From Nelumbo lutea (Eukaryota; Streptophyta; Magnoliopsida; Proteales; Nelumbonaceae), in NCBI GenBank assembly GCA_022828595.1, contig JAKGHH010000008.1:29008378-29072377 (forward strand): a stretch of DNA of 64,000 bases, written 5' to 3'. Position 1 is the stretch's first letter, and each line of letters opens with the position of its first letter. Positions 56,869 through 64,000 of the stretch are shown here, piece after piece. Made by a program: the position numbers and the translations under genes. The notes beneath the pieces were generated by a model, which did no database searches, was not told where the DNA came from, and saw only the letters and a list, made by a program, of their open reading frames with translations.

Positions 56869-58310
56869 GTTGAAAAGCTTTAATCTTTTCTAAGGCCTTT
56901 CTCATGGTTAATTTATTTTCCAACCCTTCTTATATGGAACCAAACATAGTTTACTAGTATAATTTTTTTTTTCTAAAAATACTAAAAAGGCCGGGCCTCA
57001 CACCCCTCCATTTATGTGGAATACTGGAATAAAGACAACCTTTAAAGAAACACCTTGGGGGGTTACCCTAGTGTTGCTTTGATTTTGAAGGAGTGTCTTC
57101 TTAAATTGAAAAAGCAGTGACTGTAATCTCTTGAGCATTTCTTTTCTTTTTCTCTTTCTTTGATTCCAATTGTACTGGACTTCATATGCTGGCCAATGCC
57201 AACAATTTTGCAGGTTCTTTCCAACTTTAACATGGTTGGTTTATAATAAATTTTCATTCTTTTAGTTTTTTTTTGGAGCTTTATGCTCTCTTGTACTTTG
57301 GATTATTCATATTTGTTTGTTTCTCTCTTTGAGGTTTTATTTTGACATGTCATATTAGAAAAATCGTACCAGGTTATCTTGATTTTGTCTAGTCATGAGA
57401 CAGATCTCCAACTTCAGAGTTCTCATCCTTGTTTTTATTTGATTTATGCTTTAATTTGGCATGCCATGTACTAAGTAAGAACTACTTATTGTTCATATTT
57501 ATTGTACAGTCATGGTTGTGTCCAGTCATCTGAAAAAGGGGAGTCCCTCTTTGTATGGAGAGGGGAAGAGGTTGGGCAAAGTAGTTCGGCCATAATAGCT
57601 CATACTTCAATTTAATGGAAATGAGGCTTGGTGAAATATCAGCTCACAAAACCACTACAAATTCAATGTCCCAAGTAGCTCATATTTTCAACTTAATGAA
57701 CTTTCAAAGAACCAGGTTTGAGATGTTTAGGTAAAACTTGATGGAAATATCATCCCTAATTGTGAAGCCAAATTTTCTCTACCTTTTTCTCATTCTTTTA
57801 TTAGTGAGAATGGTATTTTATTTTCACTAAGGTGCTGTTTCGCAATTTTTTTCTTAGTGGGTTTTTACATAAAAATCTTGGTAGTTCATAGACCATTTGG
57901 TCGGAGGTGTCTTTCTACAAGAAAATGAGACAAAAAAAAGGTGAGAAGTTTTATTTCTAATTTCTCGAAATAAACTTGAATCAAGCTTCTTATCTTTTTG
58001 GGGCGGAGTCTTTTATTGGCTAGATCTTCCCCTAATCAAATGAGAAAAGGCGAAAATGTGGATTGTTGGGCTTCTAAACAAGTGACAACCGGTGTAGAAA
58101 GATGCACAAAACGGGGCCTAAATTATTCTGATAAATGAGGAATTTTCTCTTCTTTGCTATATTAAAAATGAATTATTGTATTAGATGATGAAAAGTTGAT
58201 TAAGGGAAAACCATTTTCCTCAAAGTGATGCAAATTTTATGTAAACCATTGAAAAATTCTAAAAAATTCTAGTTAAATTGATATTGTTATTAAATACTCA
58301 ATGAATAGGG
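56869..58310. other. non-genic stretch
   Basis: No gene or bounded repeat is seen. T-rich tracts are frequent. Confidence 0.4.
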
Positions 58311-58531
58311 TTGTTCACGAGTCGGGTTGGGTTGGTTTATTGAGGTTTTTCCAACCGACCTGACCTGGTGGGGTTACCTGAGATGGAAACCGAAACCGAC
58401 CCAATGTTAAGCAAAACCGACCTAGTCGGTTTGAGTCAGGTTGTGTCAGTTTCGGCTCTAAGTTCATCCATGCCCCCCCATGGCCACTTAGTTTTCTGGA
58501 AATATATTTAAAACTGAAATATGTATTTTAG

Positions 58532-58565
<34 letters not shown>

Positions 58566-58870
58566 AAAAATATACATACAAATATATTGGAATATATATT
58601 TTATGGAAATATATATCTAACATATTTTATAATATATATTTTTTAGATATAGATATTGGAATATATATTTTCAGATATTTCAGTTTTTAGTTAAGTAGGA
58701 ACTAAGTTGGTTCGGTTCGAGTCAGTTTTGATTTTCACACAAGAAAATCGAAAACTGACCCAAACCATCAGTTTATGAATTTGTACAACCCGAAACTAAT
58801 CGATGCTAATAAAAACCCAGCCGACTCAGGTTGGATCAGTCCGGATTAATCGATTTGGTCCGATTGGGCC
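58311..58870. repeat. TAGGGTTGTTCACGAGTCGG repeat piece
   Basis: It begins with the same word as the duplicated unit at 13.66-14.06 kb. It carries CGGGTTGGGTTGG, GAAACCGACCC and CAACCCGAAAC motifs in both orientations around an AT-rich core with a (TA)n run at 58541-58563. It is probably a hAT-type MITE, but no flanking duplication was defined. Confidence 0.45.
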
Positions 58871-59340
58871 TTCTTATGCGTCATGCGTTAACTCAAACTT
58901 TTATTGGTCATGGAGGTTTGCACTATTCCTACTCATATGGGACTTGAGCTTCATCATAACTAGAATTTAGCATAAAAATTACATTTTCATGAAACTGATT
59001 GTATTATCTTTTTTTAAAACCTGAAGGTTAAATTCATTCAACAAACTCAATTGTTTACTTCTATTAAGAGAAAGCAAAATCTTAGAACTTCTGAAGGCTA
59101 AAAATGAAGATTTAGTAAAATTAGTCCAGACCTCTTTGATGGAGTGATGAAAATGAGATAAGGGCCTCTGGATCATTTTGAAAAAAAAAACAGAAAACTA
59201 AGGTGATTTATAATTAATTAATTCCGACTCATTACTTTAATCTCTTCATTCTTTTTGGTTTCAACGTACAACTTTGAAAAATAAATTTAAATATAAAAAA
59301 TTATAAAGAATAAAAAAAGAAACTCTTTTTTCTTGCTTTT
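58871..59340. other. upstream region of the receptor kinase gene
   Basis: No gene is seen. The AT-rich stretch at about 59280-59330 (AATATAAAAAATTATAAAG) could supply a TATA element for the downstream gene; this is a weak inference. Confidence 0.3.
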
Positions 59341-59532
59341 CCGTTCCTCTCCTCAACCGTGGAGAATGAGTATGAGGGAGCATGTTGGTTCAGTGAGTAC
59401 AGTATCGAGTATCGACCTCAGTCCCTCTAAAATTCTGCGATCTCCGCCTCTCCCTGACAACTCGTATCATCTGTCCGATCTCCCTGCCTCTCTCTCTCAG
59501 AGACAAAAGTAGAGTGTAGAGAGATAAAGAGC
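59341..59532 (+). promoter_or_regulatory. putative proximal promoter / 5' UTR, CT-rich
   Basis: The sequence just upstream of the first ATG is rich in CT runs (CTCCGCCTCTCCCTGAC; CTCCCTGCCTCTCTCTCTCA), as is common in 5' leaders of plant receptor-kinase genes. No start site can be placed without transcript data. Confidence 0.35.
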
Positions 59533-62500
59533 ATGGTCTTCGTAGAACATGTCCTTGAGTCCTCTGCAACAACTATGGCTTCCAGGGTCGTCGTTCTCAT
59601 CATCTTCTTTCTCTGCACTGCAAGTTTCTCTTTGTCTTATGAGCCTCGAAACCACGAAGGTGAGTTCCTTTGTTCCTTTGTTCTTACCTAATGTTTTCTC
59701 TGTTTACTCATGGTTTATTTTATTTTTTCCTTTTATCAGTGGAAGCTCTGATCAGTATCAGAAGGGCTCTGAACGATCCCCATGGTGTTCTGAACAACTG
59801 GGATGAGGACTCCGTTGATCCTTGTAGTTGGGCTATGATTACTTGTTCCCCAGAAAATCTCGTTGTTGGCCTGTAAGTTCTCTTTCTCACTTCTTCCTTC
59901 TCTCCTATTTGAATGTTTTGGAAAAGATGGGACATCTAGCTTCTGAAGTTCATGAACATTGCAGGGGAGCTCCGAGCCAAAATTTGTCAGGAACTCTGTC
60001 CGGAAGAATTGGGAATCTCACAAATCTTCGACAAATGTAAGGACCCATCTGGGGTTCTATTCTGCCTATCATTTTCCGTTCTGATTTTATTTTCATATTT
60101 GGGTTTCCGGTGGAAATTTGCAGGTTATTACAGAACAACAACATCTCTGGGGAAATTCCGGCGGAGCTCGGTAGTCTTGCCAAGCTTCAGACATTGGATC
60201 TTTCTAATAATCGGTTCTCCGGCAACGTTCCCGAGTCTCTGGGCCAACTCAACGGTCTTCAATACATGTGAATTTTTTTCATGGAGAAGTCAACGAATCC
60301 TTTTTTATGTGAATCTGAGCGTCTTTCTTTTCTTAATTGGTCCTCTGCAACTCATCTGTTCTTTGTTTCTTTTATATCTAAATGAGTAGGAGGCTGAATA
60401 ATAACAGCTTATCTGGAGCTTTCCCGGTGTCTTTAGCGAAAATCCCTCAGCTTGCTTTCATGTGAGTATTAGTTCCCTTTTGTTATCGTTTCAATATCTT
60501 GATTTTGAAATTAGAAGAAAAAAAAAAAAAAAAAAACTTCGACAGTTTCTTATCACTTTCTGCACAAGAAAACGCTTCTTTCAAACAAAAACTGATCAAA
60601 GGTTGTCACCTCTTCTCGTTTTACGACGACTCAGAGACTTGTCTTTCAACAATCTCAGTGGTCCAGTCCCCAAGTTTCCCGCCAGAACATTCAAGTAAAG
60701 TCCTCTCTGCAACTCTTGCCGTCTTTAATTTCCTCCATTACTGCTCTGGTTTCTCACTTTTCCATTTTTGTTTTATCTTCCAGTGTTGTGGGAAACCCGC
60801 TCATTTGTGGAAGCCCGACCACCGAGGGTTGCTCTGGAAAACCCACTCCTATTCCACTCTCCTTCTCCATAGATTCAGCAGACGGTATCTGTCCCTTACT
60901 CTCTCTTTTCCTCTCTTTTCTTTCTCACTTCTGTCAATCTGACCAGCTCTGCTCTACCATTTTCAGGGAAAAGCAAGACCCAGAAACTAGCCGTTGCAAT
61001 TGGGGTTGGCCTCGGTTCCTCCTTTCTCGTTCTAGCGGTCGCCCTCTTCATCTGGTGGCGGAAGAACCAGAAGACCCAAATAGTATTGAACATAAACGGT
61101 TAGCAAACGAAAAACCCATTGACAATCTCTCTTCACAACCAGAAACCCACAAAAAAAAAAAAAATTGCATTAATAACCAACTTTTGAGCTCATTTGGTTT
61201 TCTACCACAGACAAACAAGAAGCCGGTTTGATAAGCCTCGGCAATCTGAGACAGTTCACGCTGAGGGAGCTCCAAGCAGCTACGGACAACTTCAGCCCGA
61301 AGAACATTCTGGGCAAAGGAGGGTTCGGGAACGTCTATAAAGGAAAGCTATCAGACGGTACTATGGTTGCCGTGAAAAGACTCAAGGACGTCAGCGGCAC
61401 CTCCGGAGAGTTGCAGTTCAAGACGGAGGTAGAGATGATAAGCCTCGCCGTGCACCGCAACCTGCTGAGGTTGCTTGGTTACTGCGCTACCTCCAACGAG
61501 AGACTCCTTGTCTACCCTTACATGTCAAACGGCAGCGTCGCTGCTCGTCTCAGAGGTCTGTAACTCTGTAACTGCAGTCTGTTCACTGTAGTCCGTACCC
61601 AGTACTACTACTTTATGCTACTGCTCCTCCGCATTATAGTGATCTTCCCCGTGCGATTTGCTGTTCCAGCTAAACCTGCACTGGACTGGAATACCAGAAA
61701 GAGAATAGCTCTGGGAGCCGCGAGGGGCCTTCTTTATCTGCACGAGCAGTGCGACCCCAAGATAATTCACAGAGACGTGAAGGCCGCTAACGTGCTTCTG
61801 GACGACTACTGTGAAGCCATTGTCGGTGACTTCGGCCTGGCTAAGCTTCTCGACCATGCTGACTCTCATGTCACCACCGCCGTCCGTGGCACCGTCGGTC
61901 ACATTGCACCGGAGTACCTATCGACGGGACAGTCGTCGGAGAAGACTGACGTGTTTGGATTCGGTATTCTACTGCTGGAGCTCATTACCGGTATGAGAGC
62001 ACTTGAGTTCGGTAAAGCCGTTAATCAGAAGGGCGCCATGCTTGAATGGGTAAGATTCTATTCCTCTGATGGCCCCACTTTTGGCTGATCTTAACTGTCC
62101 ATCTAGGAGTGGTAAACTCTGAATTAAAGAAAATCACGAAAATACCATTAAATACCTTTATAATTTGACAAAAACACCCTTAAAAGGATGGCTGGAAAGA
62201 GGGATTAATGGTGTAAAATTGGTGGCAGGTGAAGAAAATACAGCAGGAGAAGAGGGTGGAGATGCTGGTGGACAAGGATTTGAGGAGCAACTACGACAGA
62301 ATAGAGGTAGGGGAGATGGTTCAAGTGGCGCTTCTCTGCACTCAATACCTTCCGGCCCACCGGCCCAAGATGTCTGAGGTGGTCCGAATGCTGGAAGGCG
62401 ATGGGCTGGCCGAGAAATGGGAGGCCTCACAGGCCCATCATCAGAACTCTAATAATAATCAACAAATCAAGGGTTGCTCTCTATCCAACGATAACAACGG

Positions 62501-62636
62501 AATGGCGTGTATTGAAGCTGCTGCACACTCTATTATCTCAAGACATGATGATGCAAGCATGTTAACGGCCATGATGGACGATGATGATGAGCATTCCTTG
62601 GACGTCCATGCCATGGAGCTCTCTGGTCCAAGATGA
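59533..62636 (+). CDS. SARK: LRR receptor-like Ser/Thr kinase, subfamily LRR-II (SARK-like)
   Basis: Single-pass plasma-membrane receptor kinase. Exons as read: 59533-59659, 59740-59872, 59965-60036, 60124-60267, 60390-60461, 60635-60694, 60784-60884, 60967-61098, 61211-61555, 61670-62049, 62229-62636. All ten introns are GT..AG and the frame is continuous, giving 657 aa. A second in-frame ATG at 59575 gives 643 aa with a cleaner signal peptide ([19 protein letters not shown]). Both ATGs have A at -3 and G at +4. Numbered from 59533: EPRN 37-40; N-cap cysteines C71/C78 ([10 protein letters not shown]); about five LRRs 90-200, each mostly one phase-2 exon; C211/C219; helix about 244-267; G-loop GKGGFGNV 315-322; Lys336; HRDVK with Asp431 (RD kinase); DFG Asp449; APE 475-477; acidic DDDD run and AMELSGPR end. 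It most resembles Arabidopsis At4g30520 (SARK, senescence-associated) and At2g23950. SERK and NIK are sister groups and less similar at the N- and C-termini. Ligand and pathway cannot be read from sequence. Confidence 0.93.
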
Positions 62637-63010
62637 TTAAGGGCTTAAGCGTAGATTAATAGTTACAATTAATTCTTTTCTTTTTCTTTTTTCGGGGTTT
62701 TCTTTAATTTTTTGAGAGAAACAAAAATTAGAAGGTTGTTATTTTTTTGGGGGTTTTTTTTTGTGTAAATAGATAGAATTTTAAGTTGTGGTGGGTGGGG
62801 TGCGTATTGCGCACTGCGGCATTGTATAGGGGCATGCATAGTGAGTGGAGAATGAGATCAGGTGTGTTTTGCCCCACCCAAGTACAGAGTGTACGAGGGT
62901 TGAAGCTCTCAGATCAAGATTGTATTTTGTACGCGAGACAGAGGAGTTGTTGAAAGCAAAACAAGGAAGTGCAAAGGATGATAGGTCTTGTTTTTCAGTT
63001 TGACTGGTTT
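62637..63010 (+). other. probable 3' UTR of the receptor kinase gene
   Basis: T-rich sequence follows the TGA. Possible far-upstream and cleavage elements include TGTAAATAGATAGAATTTT (about 62764) and TTGTATTTTGTACG (about 62919). The exact end cannot be placed without transcripts. Confidence 0.4.
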
Positions 63011-64000
63011 GACCATTTTTCGTGAGAGGAGAGAGAGAGAGAGATTATGCTTGTGCCGTTGTGCGTTTAGAGAGAGAGAGCGTCAGGTCGTTTTCGAAGG
63101 GTGGATGCCACTCTTGTCACGTGGTTAATACGCTTTTTTTCTGTCACTCGGGGGATTTCTTTCTCTCTCTTTTCTCGGCGGGATAATGAGTTTTACTGTT
63201 TGACGATAATGGCCTTGGGTTTTGTGTGAATTGCCGAGAATGCCTTGGCTTCTTTCCATTCTGAACCCTGTAGTCTGATTATTGAGAGGACAGGAATTTA
63301 CGAGCATTGAGAAGCGAGAAAGGGGTTCGGGGTAGTGGATTTCTTGATACGGTCTCTGGTACTTGTTATGTAATCATTGCGTTTTGTGATTATCTTCTCT
63401 GGAGGGCTGTGATTATGCTTTGTTACGAGGTTATTATTGGAAATTACAGTTCATGGAAGCAAACTGCGTTATAACTCGATGTCTCGATTGAGTATTAGCC
63501 CACTAGCCGAGCCGATGGGGTATCGCCGTATCGGATCAGTGGGACCCGTCACATCACCGCAGACGGGTCCCATCCATGGGATCTCTATCCTGTGGGTTTG
63601 GAATACTTGATCCAACGTTACTTGCGTGGGACCCATTCTTCGTAGATGATGGATGTAATCGTGTAAGGATCTTCGTATCAAAAACGATTAAACGTTTGTG
63701 GTTTGTACAAAGCATCTGTCTGCCGGGATGTGGGCGATGGACCCACTATTTTGATAGCTGAGTTTGTGCTGGGCCCACCCTTCAGTTGCTACGGCGCGTA
63801 GATGTGGTGAAGGGTATCTTTCATCTGAGATGATGGTCGTCCTGGTTCTGACGTCCACTCCAAGCCCGATGCCCAAAGCCAAAGAGAAAAAGATGGGAAT
63901 GGGATACTCCGTGGGATCAGAATTGATTTAGATGAAAGGTAAATAAAAACATAGATGTAAAACGGTGATGGGCTGTGCCAGGCACTGCACGAACCCTGGG
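63011..64000. other. non-genic stretch downstream of the kinase gene
   Basis: GA microsatellite tracts lie at about 63024-63044 and 63070-63080. From about 63480 on, the sequence is less AT-rich, with GGGACCCGTCACATCACC and GACGGGTCCCATCC words that pair as an imperfect inverted repeat (63540-63572). I see no exon or RNA gene. Confidence 0.35.

Noticed and set aside
59950..61275. Long frames of 94-171 codons within the kinase locus in other phases or strands
   Set aside because: They cross splice sites of the receptor kinase and have no family match. They are shadows of its exons and introns.

Overview
The window is plant nuclear DNA, most likely from a woody angiosperm. It is AT-rich, full of degenerate transposons, and holds one spliced gene whose introns have plant-type GT..AG borders. 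I cannot name the species from sequence alone. I see no bacterial operon, CRISPR array, rRNA or tRNA gene.

The only gene I judge intact is at the right end (about 59.5-62.6 kb, + strand). It has 11 exons and encodes a leucine-rich-repeat receptor-like kinase of subfamily LRR-II. It most resembles the Arabidopsis pair At4g30520 (SARK) and At2g23950. The reading frame runs through all ten introns. The order is signal peptide, Leu-rich N-cap, about five LRRs, one membrane helix, an RD-type Ser/Thr kinase, and the family's SGPR C-terminus.

The other 59 kb is mainly mobile-element debris. (1) At 1.88-3.29 kb lies a + strand LINE 3' end (thumb/linker, zf-RVT, RNase H) split by a DNA element. (2) At 9.0-15.9 kb lies a nearly complete but dead LINE on the - strand, with ORF1, endonuclease, reverse transcriptase and zf-RVT. 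It is interrupted by a 1.42 kb inverted-repeat element and by a region with a 198-bp tandem duplication and a GAA microsatellite. (3) At 16.8-21.3 kb lies a complete-length but dead Ty1/copia retrotransposon on the + strand, with 182/181-bp LTRs and a perfect 5-bp target duplication. (4) At 27.0-30.5 kb a second - strand LINE is interrupted by paired gypsy-like LTRs; one LTR carries a MITE. (5) From 42 to 58 kb small inverted-repeat DNA elements are frequent. Many keep 8- or 9-bp target duplications that I could locate exactly.

The most informative non-genic signal is a family of short elements with termini near CAAGGTTTTAAAAT. They carry either GTATCG-rich or GGTTCG/CCGGTT-rich interiors and are flanked by 8-bp direct repeats at most copies. 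Others are a hAT-type family ending TAGGGGTGG, a MULE-like element with a perfect 9-bp duplication at 43.1 kb, a composite at 46.07-48.31 kb where about 250-bp direct repeats abut a 1.7 kb inverted-repeat element, and an exact-period 30-bp minisatellite at 8.45-8.69 kb that is open in several reading frames. I found no convincing new biochemical system; the novelty is in mobile-element structure.
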